Shown in pieces: positions 53,152-62,603 of a stretch of 64,000 bases of DNA. The notes under the pieces were generated by a model. It was given only the letters and a program-made list of their open reading frames with translations, had not been told where the DNA came from and did not search any database. A program made the position numbers and the translations under genes. Each line of letters begins with the position of its first letter. Position 1 is the first letter of the stretch. Origin of the DNA: Deltaproteobacteria bacterium (GTDB lineage Bacteria > Myxococcota_A > Polyangia > Haliangiales > JADYYK01); assembly GCA_020853705.1 (NCBI GenBank), contig JADYYK010000017.1, positions 1 to 64,000 of the forward strand, written 5' to 3'.

Positions 53152-55478
53152 TCTCGAGCGGCGCCGCCACGCGGCTGCGACGCGGCAGCGACTTGCTCCT
53201 GCTGGTCCTGATCTTCGTCGCACCGCTCGCCATTGGCGGTGTGCATCGGCCCGTGCGCATCGCACTGTTCAGCGGCGCGGCGCTGGCCCTGTTGCTCAGC
53301 CTGATCGAGCGCTGGCGTGATCGGCGCCCGCTGCCCATCACGGTGCCGCTGGTCGCGCTTGGCGTCGCCTTCCTGGTCACCGCCCTCCAGCTGGTGCCGC
53401 TGCCCGCCGCGCTGCTCGCCACCATCGCCCCCGCCACGCACGAGGTCCTCACCAGCACCCTCGGCGACTATGGTTGGCACGCCATCTCGCTGGATCCCGC
53501 GGGGACCGTCGGCGAGCTGGCCAAGCTGGGCGGGTACGTCGCGTTCGTCGCTGCCGCAGTGACGTTTGGGTCGCGGACCACCAACCGGCGCCGTATCGTG
53601 CTCGCGGTCGTCGGCGCGGCGCTGCTGGTCGCCATCATCGGCTTTCTGCAGACGGGCCTCGGCAGCCTGAAGATCCTCGGCTTCTACAAGCCCGACATGC
53701 AGATCCTGAACGAGATCTGGGTACGCGGGACCTTCGTCAACCCCAACCATTTCGGGGCCTTGATGTGTCTGGCTGCGCCCTGTGCCCTGGCCATCGGGAT
53801 GCGCGAACGTCGCCTGCGTGTGCCAGCGTTCCTGGCCGTGATCGTCTTCAACGTCGCGGTCGTGATGTCGCTGTCGCGCTCGGCGCTGGTGGCAGCGCCG
53901 CTGGCCCAGCTCCTGGTGTTCGGGCTCGACCGCTGGCAGCTGCGACGTGGCTCCGAACACCGCAGCGCCTCGGCACGCGCGACCCTGGGCGTCGCGGTGG
54001 TCGCCACCATCGCCATCGCCATCGCCGCCAGTGCCAGTCGCATCGAGCGCGTGGTCGCCAATACTCGCAACATCGACCTCACGGCACCAGGCCAGAACTC
54101 GATGTCGAAGTTCTACGCCTGGCGCGGCGCCGGCAAGCTCATCCTGATGCGCCCGTGGACCGGCAGTGGGCGCGGCGCCTTCGAGCATGCCTTTACCCGT
54201 GTCGCAGAGAATGGCGGAGAGCAGCGCTATCGCTGGGTCGAGAACGGCTATTTGCAGGCGGTCGCAGACTGGGGCGTGCCGGTCGCCGCCCTGCTGCTGG
54301 TGCTGTCTGGCACCGGACTGTTCATCGCCATCCGGCGCCTGTCACCCGATCCGCTGGCGATAGGTCCGCTGTGCGCCCTGATCGGACTCGCGGTCCACGA
54401 TGTGGTCGACTTTTCGGTCGAGCTGCCGGGCATCGCGCTGCCTGCACTGGCGCTGGTCGGCGTCGTGTTCGGCCAAAAGAGCAGCGAGCCCGAACCCGGG
54501 CGGCGCCTCATCCGTACGCGCGCGCCGCTCCTGCTGGCGCCACTGCTGCTGGCCGCGCCGCTGCTGCCCTATCTCACCATGAGGACGGCAGATGCCGACG
54601 GCGAAGGGCTGGTCCATGCCGCGCGCACGCTGCCCCCCGCACGTCTGCTCGCCCTGGCGCAGCCGATGATCGAGCGCCACCCGGCCGACTGGTTCCTGCA
54701 GGCCGTGGTCGCCGAGCGACTGGCCCGCGCCAGCCACCCCGCCACCATGAAGTGGCTCAATCGTGCCATCTACCTCAACCCCAGTCACCCCGGTGCCCAC
54801 ATCATTGCGGCGTCGGTGCTGGCCAGCAACAACCGTGGTCCGCAGGCGCTGGTCGAGTTTCGGATCGCGGCCAACGGCCTCGGTCAGCCCTGGATCTGGG
54901 ACCAGGTCGCGCGACGGTTTTCGTCGCGCAACGCCATCATCGCGGCGACCCCAAACAACCGCGCCTCGCTGCTCGGCCTCGCGACCTGGTTCGAGGCCCA
55001 CAAGCGCGAGGCCGACGCCGACCACGTCCTCGGCCTGCTGCTGGCCGGGTCGCCCGAGGATGTCCGCCTGCTCGATCGACGCACCCGCCTGGCCTTGAGC
55101 CGAGGCGATATTCGGGGCGGGCGCCAGTACGCGGCGGCGTTGTGGAAGCTGGATCGCTCCATGGCCACCCGGTTGATGCTGGCCCGTGCTGAACTGGCCG
55201 CTGGGCAGGCCGAGGCCGCCGCCAGCCTGCTGGAGCAGGTCTACGAACACCCCCCCGAGCTCCTCAACGTCGAACTTGAACTCGTCGAACTCCTTGTATC
55301 CAGAGATCAAATCGACGCTGCCCGCCAGCGTCTGGACCGCCTCACCTGGGATCTGGATCGGACCAGCCAGATCAGGTTACATGTGGTCCGCGCTGCGCTT
55401 GAACACAAGGCTGGTAACGAGCACCAATATCGCTGGGAGCTCGAGCAAGCCAGCCGGCTCCGCTCCACTCTCCCCTGA
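53148..55478 (+). CDS. O-antigen ligase / Wzy-type protein with C-terminal TPR-like domain
   Basis: A 776-residue protein. Residues 1-450 hold about 12 membrane helices with a large loop containing FVNPNHFGALMCLAAPCAL and RGAFEHAFTRV and WVENGYLQAVADWGVPVA, the Wzy_C/O-antigen-ligase motifs (NPN-x-F, EN-x-x-L). The C-terminal 320 residues are helical and TPR-like (RHPADWFLQAVVAERLARASHPATMKWLNRAIYLNP). Ligases with TPR tails are common in exopolysaccharide and S-layer pathways of Myxococcota and Planctomycetota. GTG start overlaps the GNAT stop. Confidence 0.85.
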   Translation: MISSGAATRLRRGSDLLLLVLIFVAPLAIGGVHRPVRIALFSGAALALLLSLIERWRDRRPLPITVPLVALGVAFLVTALQLVPLPAALLATIAPATHEVLTSTLGDYGWHAISLDPAGTVGELAKLGGYVAFVAAAVTFGSRTTNRRRIVLAVVGAALLVAIIGFLQTGLGSLKILGFYKPDMQILNEIWVRGTFVNPNHFGALMCLAAPCALAIGMRERRLRVPAFLAVIVFNVAVVMSLSRSALVAAPLAQLLVFGLDRWQLRRGSEHRSASARATLGVAVVATIAIAIAASASRIERVVANTRNIDLTAPGQNSMSKFYAWRGAGKLILMRPWTGSGRGAFEHAFTRVAENGGEQRYRWVENGYLQAVADWGVPVAALLLVLSGTGLFIAIRRLSPDPLAIGPLCALIGLAVHDVVDFSVELPGIALPALALVGVVFGQKSSEPEPGRRLIRTRAPLLLAPLLLAAPLLPYLTMRTADADGEGLVHAARTLPPARLLALAQPMIERHPADWFLQAVVAERLARASHPATMKWLNRAIYLNPSHPGAHIIAASVLASNNRGPQALVEFRIAANGLGQPWIWDQVARRFSSRNAIIAATPNNRASLLGLATWFEAHKREADADHVLGLLLAGSPEDVRLLDRRTRLALSRGDIRGGRQYAAALWKLDRSMATRLMLARAELAAGQAEAAASLLEQVYEHPPELLNVELELVELLVSRDQIDAARQRLDRLTWDLDRTSQIRLHVVRAALEHKAGNEHQYRWELEQASRLRSTLP

Positions 55479-55489
55479 CCAAGACCCTC

Positions 55490-57427
55490 ATGACCAATCC
55501 CTTCAAGGTTGCCCGCCGCCGGCTCCCGGACTTCGTGGTTCGGCACCGGGCGGTTGCGTCAGTGCTGGCCAATGCCCTCGTCATCATGGCGGCCTACACC
55601 GGCGCCTTCCTGCTGCGCTTCGACCTCACCATCCCGAGCTTCTACCACCGAACCTTCCTCATCACCCTGCCGGCCGTGGTGTGCATCCAGTACCTCTCCT
55701 TCCAGCTCTTCAAGCTGACCCGAGGCTGGTGGCGCTACGTCGGCATGGGCGACTTCATGGCCGCCGTGAAAGCCAGTATCGTTGGCGCCGCCGGTCACGC
55801 AGTGTTCGCGTTCTTGGTCGATCGGCGCAGCTACCCGCGCTCGATCTTCCTGCTCACCGCCATCCTGGTCGTCGGTCTGTCGATGGGCGTGCGCCTGGCA
55901 GTGCGGCTGTGGCGCCAGGTCCCGGTCGATCGTGACAAGTCGCGTAAGCGCCTCCTCATCGTGGGCGCCGGTGACACCGGCGAGGCGCTGCTGCGCGAGA
56001 TCCGGCAGAGCCCGCGCATGGCCTACCAGGTGGTCGCCTTCGTCGATGATGACGTGCGCAAGCAGGGCGCCTACATCAATGGTGTGCCCGTCCTCGACGG
56101 CACCGATCAGCTGGCCGACATCGTGTCGCGCTTCCGCATCGACGAGATGATCGTCGCCACGCCGTCAGCCTCGGGCGCCGAGATGCGCACCATCACCGAC
56201 CGCTGCAACGAGGCCGGGGTGCCCTTCAAGGTCATGCCCTCGACCTGGGAGGTCCTCGACGGCCGTGCCGGCCTCGGCGCGCTGCGCGAGGTCGACATCA
56301 ATGACCTGCTGCGCCGCCCACCAGTCGAGCTCGACAGCGCCGGCATCAACCACTTCCTGCACGGCAAGCGCGTCCTGGTGACCGGCGCCGCCGGCTCCAT
56401 CGGCAGCGAGATCTGCCGCCAGGTGCTGCGCTTCGGCCCGGCAGCCCTGCACTGCCTGGATCACGACGAGAACGCGCTGTTCTTCCTCGAGCGCTCGCTG
56501 CAGTCCGTGCAGGCGACCACGCAGACGCCCATCAAGTACCACCTGGCCGACATCACCGACGCCACCCGCATCGACACCCTGTTCTCGCTGACCAGCCCCC
56601 AGGTCGTGTTCCACGCCGCGGCGCACAAGCACGTGCCGATGATCGAGGCCAACCCGGTCGAGGGGCTGCGCAACAACGTCTTCGGCACCGAGCTGGTCGC
56701 CACCATGGCGGGTCGCCACGACGCCGAGGCATTCGTGCTGATCTCGACCGACAAGGCGGTCAACCCGTCCAGCGTGATGGGCGCCTCCAAGCGCATCGCC
56801 GAGCAGCTGATCCAGACCCTGCCGTTCTCGACCCGCTACACCGCGGTGCGCTTCGGCAACGTGCTGGGCTCGCAGGGCTCGGTGGTACCGATCCTCAAGG
56901 AGCAGATCGCCGCCGGCGGTCCCATCACCGTCACGCACCCGGACATGCGGCGCTACTTCATGACCATCCCCGAGGCCGTGGAGCTGGTCATCCAGGCCGG
57001 CGCCATGGGCCAGGGCGACGAGATCTTCATGCTCGACATGGGTGAGCCGGTGAAGATCCTCGACCTCGCCAACGACCTCATCCGCCTGTCGGGCCTGGGC
57101 CCGGGCGACATCGAGATCGTCTTCAGCGGCGTGCGCCCCGGCGAGAAGCTCTACGAGGAGCTGTACCTCGAGGTCGAGAAGGCCGACACCACCACGCACC
57201 CCAAGATCCTGATCGCCCGTCGCGAAGGCGTCGCCGACGATCGCCTCAACGCGCTGCTCGCCGAGCTGCGCCGCGCGGTCGACTCCTGCGACGAGCCCGC
57301 CGCGCGCCGCCTCATCCCGCTGCTGGTGCCCGAGTACGGCAAGCGCAGCTCCAGCGACAACGTGATCCCGCTGGCCCAGGCCGCCGCCGCTCAGCGCGAG
57401 CGCCGCATCACCCAGTCGCCCACGTAG
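55490..57427 (+). CDS. FlaA1/WbpM-type nucleotide-sugar 4,6-dehydratase, membrane form
   Basis: A 645-residue protein: four N-terminal membrane helices (residues about 20-135), a first Rossmann domain (LLIVGAGDTGEALLREI), then the catalytic SDR domain from about 295 (VLVTGAAGSIGSEICRQ; ADITDATRID; FHAAAHKHVPM; STDKAVNPSSVMGASKRIAE). The Met-x-x-x-Lys in place of Tyr-x-x-x-Lys is characteristic of C4,6/C5-epimerising dehydratases of UDP-GlcNAc. It would supply the keto sugar for the DegT aminotransferase of the minus arm. Its 3' end overlaps the convergent nucleotidyltransferase by 37 bases. Confidence 0.93.
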   Translation: MTNPFKVARRRLPDFVVRHRAVASVLANALVIMAAYTGAFLLRFDLTIPSFYHRTFLITLPAVVCIQYLSFQLFKLTRGWWRYVGMGDFMAAVKASIVGAAGHAVFAFLVDRRSYPRSIFLLTAILVVGLSMGVRLAVRLWRQVPVDRDKSRKRLLIVGAGDTGEALLREIRQSPRMAYQVVAFVDDDVRKQGAYINGVPVLDGTDQLADIVSRFRIDEMIVATPSASGAEMRTITDRCNEAGVPFKVMPSTWEVLDGRAGLGALREVDINDLLRRPPVELDSAGINHFLHGKRVLVTGAAGSIGSEICRQVLRFGPAALHCLDHDENALFFLERSLQSVQATTQTPIKYHLADITDATRIDTLFSLTSPQVVFHAAAHKHVPMIEANPVEGLRNNVFGTELVATMAGRHDAEAFVLISTDKAVNPSSVMGASKRIAEQLIQTLPFSTRYTAVRFGNVLGSQGSVVPILKEQIAAGGPITVTHPDMRRYFMTIPEAVELVIQAGAMGQGDEIFMLDMGEPVKILDLANDLIRLSGLGPGDIEIVFSGVRPGEKLYEELYLEVEKADTTTHPKILIARREGVADDRLNALLAELRRAVDSCDEPAARRLIPLLVPEYGKRSSSDNVIPLAQAAAAQRERRITQSPT

Positions 57428-58413
57428 AGCAGCCCGCGCCAGCTGTAGAACACCGCCGGTCGCGCCACACCGTCCAGCGCCCATGCCGTGCGCGCCCTGA
57501 GGTGCCACATGCGCAAGCGTCGCGGCAACCGTGACGGCACCAGACGCGCCAGCGCGTGCGCCCCCGCGCTGCCGTCGAGCGTCTCGGCCACGCCGCGCCA
57601 GCCAGGACCTCCGCCGCCGTCCGGCGCCAGCCCGTAGCCGAGCAGCGCCCATAGCCACGCTGCGGTGGCGCGGCGCGCGTGCCAGCCTTGTGCCCGCTCG
57701 AGCACCTCGTGGGCGCGCGCCAGCGGCGCCAGCAGCAGGCCATCGACCACCGCACGCAGCGGCACCGCGAAGCCATCACCCGCGGCGTGCATGGCGAGCA
57801 TCACCAGGAGATCGCTGGGGTCGGGCACCAGCAGGCCGTCAGCCTCGCGGGCACCCCGTGCCAGCACCGCCGGGTGGTCGACCGTGAAGATGGGCCACGG
57901 CGACAGCCCACGATGCAGATCGATGGCGGCGCCGCTGGGCATGCGCAGGTCGACCTCGTGGAACAGCCTCATGGTGACGCGCCGGGTGCCATCGTCGTCC
58001 GAGCGAGCCCCCAGTGCCTCGAGCGCTGCGCGAGCCGCCCCGAATTGCCGCCTGGGCACCAGCAGGTCCACATCGCGCATCGAGCGTCGTCCCGCGCCAA
58101 ATAGCCTTCGCGACAGCGCCATGCCCTTGAGCAACATGGGCCGGATGTCGCGCGCCAGAAGCGCCACCACTGCCTCGGCCAGCGCACGCTCTGCCACGCG
58201 CTGCTGTACCAGACAACGCTGGTGGTCCTCCACCAGCAGCGCGCGCGCGCCAGACTCGGCCTCGAGCCGACCGTCCAGACACAGGCCCCCGAGCAACGGT
58301 GCCAGCTTCTCACGCCTGGCCAGCGCCGCCAGGGCATCGCCCACAGGCGCGTGGCGCTGCTCGGGCCGCAACGCGGCGGCGCACAGCTCGCGGAGCGCGC
58401 CCGCCTCGATCAA
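57391..58413 (-). CDS. Nucleotidyltransferase-family protein
   Basis: A 340-residue protein of the NTP_transf_5 family (putative nucleotidyltransferases in surface-polysaccharide loci). Core: ARDIRPMLLKGMALSRRLFGAGRRSMRDVDLLVPRR with the Gly-x...Asp-x-Asp metal pattern, and EVDLRMPSGAAIDLHRGLSP. The reaction is not known. I chose the TTG at 58413 because it overlaps the kinase stop as TTGA; later ATGs would remove the core. Its last 37 bases overlap the end of the convergent dehydratase gene. Confidence 0.7.
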   Translation of the reverse strand: MIEAGALRELCAAALRPEQRHAPVGDALAALARREKLAPLLGGLCLDGRLEAESGARALLVEDHQRCLVQQRVAERALAEAVVALLARDIRPMLLKGMALSRRLFGAGRRSMRDVDLLVPRRQFGAARAALEALGARSDDDGTRRVTMRLFHEVDLRMPSGAAIDLHRGLSPWPIFTVDHPAVLARGAREADGLLVPDPSDLLVMLAMHAAGDGFAVPLRAVVDGLLLAPLARAHEVLERAQGWHARRATAAWLWALLGYGLAPDGGGGPGWRGVAETLDGSAGAHALARLVPSRLPRRLRMWHLRARTAWALDGVARPAVFYSWRGLLYVGDWVMRRSR

Positions 58414-60584
58414 GCGTTCTGGTCGGTGCTCGCGCTGGCCACCTTGGGGGCCTCGCGGTAGCGGTACTTGTAGTAGCTGGCGTAGCCTTGGTAGTGCGGG
58501 CTCTTGAGATCGACGTCGTTCAAGACGGCGCCGACGATGTACGGGTTCACGTTGACGATGGCGCGGCGCGCGCTGGCCACCGCGTCCCGCGTGGTCCGGC
58601 CGGCGCGCACCACGAAGATGGTGCCATCGACGACGCGCGACAGCACCGCCGCATCGGTCACCGACAGCACCGGCGGCGAGTCGAAGATGACGCGATCGAA
58701 CTTGTCGGCGAGCAGCTTGGCCAGCGCGGCGAACTTCTCGGTCTGCAAGAGCTCCGCCGGATTGGGCGGGATGGGCCCGCAGGGCAGCAGGAACAGGTTG
58801 GGCACCTCGGTCGACTTGACCGCGCGCTCGAGGTCGGTGGCGCCGACCACCATGCGCGAGACACCGTCCTCGTTGGACACCCCCAGCGCCTTGTGCAGGC
58901 GCGGGCGGCGCATGTCGGTGTCGACCAGCAGCGTCCGGTGGCCGGCCTGCGCCATCACGATGCCCAGGTTGACCACGGTCATGGTCTTGCCCTCGCGCGG
59001 GCTGGACGAGGTCACCACCAGCGTGCGCAGCGGCTTGTCCGCGCTGGAGAACTGGATGTTGGTGCGCAGCACGCGACACGACTCCGCCACCACCGAGTCT
59101 GGGTGCTTGGCGATCGACAGCTCGGGCTTGCCGGGGCCAGCCTCGGCCTGCAGCGAGGGCACGATGCCGAGGAAGGTCATGCGCGCGCCCTGCTCGATGT
59201 CCTCCTGCGTCTTGACGCTGCGATCCAGGAACTCGATGCCGAAGGCCAGCGCGAACGACAGCACCAGGCCCATCATCAGGCCGGTGATGCCCGACATCTG
59301 CACGTTGGGGGCGATCGGCGTCGACGACGGCCGGGCCCGGTCCAGCATGCGGATGTTGTTGGCGTAATCCTGCGCCTGCAGCCCGCTCTGCTGCGAGCGC
59401 TCCAGCAGCTGCTTGTAGTTGGCCTCGGCGGTGACCGCGCGCCGCATCAGCTTCTTGTAGTCGACCTCCTTGGAGTTGACCTGGAAGGCGTCCTCGGTCA
59501 GCGTCTTGAGCTGGGCCTGGTAGTTGACCTCGGCGTCCTTGACCGAGCGCAGCTCGGCGTCGAGCGCGCGCAGCAGCGACTGGCCCTCGGACTTCAGCGC
59601 CGCACGCAGCGCCGCCACGCGAGCACGCTGGGTCGCGATCTGCGCCATCTTGTCGCCGTAGCGATCCTCGATGTCGGCCAGCTTCTGCTGCTCGGTCAGC
59701 AGGGTCTCGCGCAGCGCCGCCGCGGTGGGCGCGTTGTTGAAGTACGACGACGGCGCGCTCAGCGGGTCACCCTCGATGAGCGCGGCCATGGCCTTGCGCC
59801 GCCCCTGCAGCTCGATGCGCTGGCGGGTGGCGTCGTTGAGCGCGGTCGAGAAGGTCTCGAGCCCCTTGGACAGGAGGTTCTGGCGGTCCTCCAGCGACAC
59901 CGACAGGATGTTGTTGTGCTCCTTGTAGGCGATCAACGCCTTCTCGGCCTCGTCGAGCTCTTTGCGCGCCTCGTCGAGCTTCTTGGTGACGAAGCGGTTG
60001 GCCTCCATGGTCTGACCGCGCTTGACCAGCACGTTGTCGTTGATGAAGACCTCGGCGATGTAGTTGGCCAGCTCCGGGCACAGCTTGAAGTCGCGATCGC
60101 GGACCTGGATGCTGAAGACACGGCTGTCCTTGCCGATCCCCACGCGCAGGCGGCCCTGGATGGCGCCGGCCACCGCCTCGAGCCGCTCGTCCGGCTTCAT
60201 CCCCGGCGTCGGCGGCAGCACCCGTGGGTCGTTGAGCAGCTGGGGATAGGTCTCGACCACCCGCTTGGCCAGGTAGAGGCTCGTCAGGATGCGATACTGC
60301 GTGTTGAAGTACTCCTCGTTGATCCAGGCGTTGCCAGAGCCGAGCTGGACGACCTCGACCTGGTCACCGAGGACGTTGGGCGCCTGGGGATCGATGATGA
60401 TGGTGGCGCCGGCCTTGTAGATCTTCGGCTTGCGCGCGGCGCGAACGACCTGCAGCGTGGTCACCGCGACGGTGACCGCGATGATCATCCACAGGCGCTT
60501 CTTGATGACGGCCCAGTAGTAACGAAGGTCGATCTTCTTGTCTTCGTCCTGCGCTGGGTCGATGGCGGGGGTTTGCGACTCCAT
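58410..60584 (-). CDS. Wzc-like polysaccharide copolymerase with tyrosine autokinase domain
   Basis: A 724-residue PCP-2a protein. N-terminal Wzz segment with a first helix at about 30-47 (LWMIIAVTVAVTTLQVV), a long periplasmic coiled-coil region (about 180-420), a Pro-rich second helix near 440-465 (GLMMGLVLSFALAFGIEFLDR), then a BY-kinase: Walker A TSSSPREGKTMT near 530, A' VDTDMRRPRL, B VIFDSPPVLS. The C-terminal Tyr cluster for autophosphorylation is GYASYYKYRYRE. It controls chain length and export with the Wza-like protein. A 73-base gap with a hairpin separates it from the DegT gene. Confidence 0.95.
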   Translation of the reverse strand: MESQTPAIDPAQDEDKKIDLRYYWAVIKKRLWMIIAVTVAVTTLQVVRAARKPKIYKAGATIIIDPQAPNVLGDQVEVVQLGSGNAWINEEYFNTQYRILTSLYLAKRVVETYPQLLNDPRVLPPTPGMKPDERLEAVAGAIQGRLRVGIGKDSRVFSIQVRDRDFKLCPELANYIAEVFINDNVLVKRGQTMEANRFVTKKLDEARKELDEAEKALIAYKEHNNILSVSLEDRQNLLSKGLETFSTALNDATRQRIELQGRRKAMAALIEGDPLSAPSSYFNNAPTAAALRETLLTEQQKLADIEDRYGDKMAQIATQRARVAALRAALKSEGQSLLRALDAELRSVKDAEVNYQAQLKTLTEDAFQVNSKEVDYKKLMRRAVTAEANYKQLLERSQQSGLQAQDYANNIRMLDRARPSSTPIAPNVQMSGITGLMMGLVLSFALAFGIEFLDRSVKTQEDIEQGARMTFLGIVPSLQAEAGPGKPELSIAKHPDSVVAESCRVLRTNIQFSSADKPLRTLVVTSSSPREGKTMTVVNLGIVMAQAGHRTLLVDTDMRRPRLHKALGVSNEDGVSRMVVGATDLERAVKSTEVPNLFLLPCGPIPPNPAELLQTEKFAALAKLLADKFDRVIFDSPPVLSVTDAAVLSRVVDGTIFVVRAGRTTRDAVASARRAIVNVNPYIVGAVLNDVDLKSPHYQGYASYYKYRYREAPKVASASTDQNA

Positions 60585-60612
60585 GGGGCCTCAATTCGTT
60601 GCTGCAGGCCGG

Positions 60613-60628
60613 GTCCGTGTTCACGGAC
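60613..60628 (-). terminator. Hairpin between degT-like and kinase genes
   Basis: Arms GTCCGT and ACGGAC around a four-base loop within the 73-base gap upstream of the kinase gene. No T-run, so a regulatory or processing hairpin is as likely as an attenuator. Six-base arms could arise by chance. Confidence 0.3.
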
Positions 60629-60657
60629 TCTGGCCAAGGTCGGAACCCTAGGCGATC

Positions 60658-61881
60658 TCAGGGGGTTTGGGCAACCGGTTTGGTCAAGATGGCCCGGAAG
60701 GCGGCCACCACCTCGGCCAGCTCAGCCCTGGTCATGCCCGGGAACAGCGGCAGGCTGACCAGCCCCGGCCAGGCGGCCTCGGCGACCGGGAACAGCCCGG
60801 GCTGATAGCCATAGGTATCGCGGTAGTAGGGGTGCAGGTGCAGCGGCATCCAGTGCACCGAGGCCCCGATGCCGTGCTCCTTGAGCGCCTGGATGAAGCC
60901 AGCGCGCTCGCCCCAGACGGCCGGGTCGATGCGGATGGCGTACAGGTGCCAGGAGTGGCGCCGGTCCGGGCGCTCGACCGGCAGGGTCAGCCCAGGCAGT
61001 TCGCCCAGCGCAGCGTGGTAGGCCGCGGCCAGCGCGCGCCGCTCCTGCCACAGCGCCTCGGCGCGCCCGAGCTGGACCAGGCCGATGGCCGAGGCGATGT
61101 CGGTCAGGTTGTACTTGAAGCCCGGCGCGACCAGCTCGTAGTACCAGCTGCCCTCGGCGGTGAAGCGCTTCCAGGCGTCCTTCGACATGCCATGCAGCGA
61201 CATCACGCGCATGCGCGCGGCGTGCTGGTCGCTGTCGGTCACCGCCATGCCACCCTCGCCGGTGGTGATGCACTTGTTGGCATAGAACGAGAAGCAGGCG
61301 ATGTCGGCGCTGCGGCCGACCATCTGCCAGCCGTCGGGCGCGGCAGGGTCGCGGTAGTACGCCGGCAGCGTGTGCGCGGCGTCGTCGATGACGGAGAGAT
61401 CGTATTCGGTGGCCAGCTGGCGCACCGCGGCCACGTCGGCGACCTGCCCGCCATAGTGCATCGGGATGATCGCGCGCACCTTGCCATACGGCGGCGCGAG
61501 GCCGGCTGTGGCGCGCCCGGCGGCCAGTTCCTCCAGCGTCGCCCGCGCGCGCCCGACGTCGATGCACAGGGTGTCGGGCTCGCAGTCGACCAGCACCGGG
61601 ATGGCGTCGAAGTAGCGCACCACCTCGGCGGTGGCGCCGAAGGTCATGGTCGGCACCAGCACCAGCTCGCCCCGGCGCAGCCCCACGGCCTCCAGCGCCA
61701 GGTGCAGCGCCGCGGTGCACGAGTTGACCGCGACCGCGTGCCGGGCGCCCACGGTGCGCGCGAAGTCCTGCTCGAACTGGCGCGTGCGCGGGCCGGTGGT
61801 CAGCCAGCCCGAGCGCAGCGTGGCCACGACCTCGGCGATCTCGGCCTCGGTGATCGACGGCCTGAAGAAGGGGACGCTCAC
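60658..61881 (-). CDS. DegT/DnrJ/EryC1/StrS sugar aminotransferase
   Basis: A 407-residue PLP enzyme that aminates a keto nucleotide sugar. Markers: PFFRPSITEAEIAEV, NSCTAALHLALEAVG, the PLP-binding DDAAHTLPA, and the Schiff-base Lys in FSFYANKCITTGEGG near residue 199. It probably acts on the 4-keto sugar made by the dehydratase at 55490. The GTG at 61881 overlaps the stop of the sugar transferase as GTGA. Confidence 0.92.
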   Translation of the reverse strand: MSVPFFRPSITEAEIAEVVATLRSGWLTTGPRTRQFEQDFARTVGARHAVAVNSCTAALHLALEAVGLRRGELVLVPTMTFGATAEVVRYFDAIPVLVDCEPDTLCIDVGRARATLEELAAGRATAGLAPPYGKVRAIIPMHYGGQVADVAAVRQLATEYDLSVIDDAAHTLPAYYRDPAAPDGWQMVGRSADIACFSFYANKCITTGEGGMAVTDSDQHAARMRVMSLHGMSKDAWKRFTAEGSWYYELVAPGFKYNLTDIASAIGLVQLGRAEALWQERRALAAAYHAALGELPGLTLPVERPDRRHSWHLYAIRIDPAVWGERAGFIQALKEHGIGASVHWMPLHLHPYYRDTYGYQPGLFPVAEAAWPGLVSLPLFPGMTRAELAEVVAAFRAILTKPVAQTP

Positions 61882-62603
61882 GCCGACTCCCGCCCGGCGC
61901 CGACCGTGGCCGTGGGGCCAGCGCCGTTGCTCCGGCTGCCCAGCGCGGCGATGGCGCGCCGGGCCTCGGCCAGCGCGGGGTGATCGACCGGCGGCCCGGT
62001 CAGCACCGAGGCCGCGGTGCGTACCAGCACACCGAGGTCGTGCAGCAGCGACTGCCGCGCCACACCCTCCAGCGCCAACCGGGCCTTGATGGGGACGATG
62101 GCCTCGACATAGGCACGCTCGCGATCCGGGGCCTCGGCCAGCAGCGCCTCCTCGTCACGAAACACCAGCGACGCCGCGTCGGTGATGCCCGGGCGCACGC
62201 TGAACAGCGCGGCCCACTCGGGGCGATAGCGCGCCACGTAGCGCTCGACCTCGGGGCGCGGCCCGACCAGGCTCATGTCGCCGCGCACGACGTTCCACAG
62301 CTGGGGCAGCTCGTCGAGCTTGGTGGCGCGCAGCATCCGCCCCAGCGTGGTCACGCGCGGATCCCCCGCCGCCGTCACCGCCGGTCCAATGCCCGGGGCG
62401 TCGTTCCGCATGGTGCGCAGCTTGTAGAGCGAAATGGGCAGTTTTCCCCGACCAAGGCGCTTCTGCACGAAGAACGCCGGGCCTGGCGAGGTGGCGCGCA
62501 CCGCCGCCCCCAGGGCCAGGATCGCGGGCCCGCTGACCACCAGCGCCGGCACCGCCAGCGCCAGGTCGAAGGCCCGCTTCAGCGCCGCGTCGAGCCGCGT
62601 CAC
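61878..62603 (-). CDS. Priming sugar transferase (PglC/WcaJ C-terminal type)
   Basis: A 241-residue polyprenyl-phosphate sugar-1-phosphate transferase, short form with one N-terminal membrane segment (RAFDLALAVPALVVSGPAILALGAAVR). Motifs: ISLYKLRTMRNDAPG, LDELPQLWNVVRGDMSLVGPRPEVERY. It transfers the first sugar phosphate to undecaprenyl phosphate, starting the repeat unit. GTG start overlaps the WecB stop as GTGA. Confidence 0.92.
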   Translation of the reverse strand: MTRLDAALKRAFDLALAVPALVVSGPAILALGAAVRATSPGPAFFVQKRLGRGKLPISLYKLRTMRNDAPGIGPAVTAAGDPRVTTLGRMLRATKLDELPQLWNVVRGDMSLVGPRPEVERYVARYRPEWAALFSVRPGITDAASLVFRDEEALLAEAPDRERAYVEAIVPIKARLALEGVARQSLLHDLGVLVRTAASVLTGPPVDHPALAEARRAIAALGSRSNGAGPTATVGAGRESA

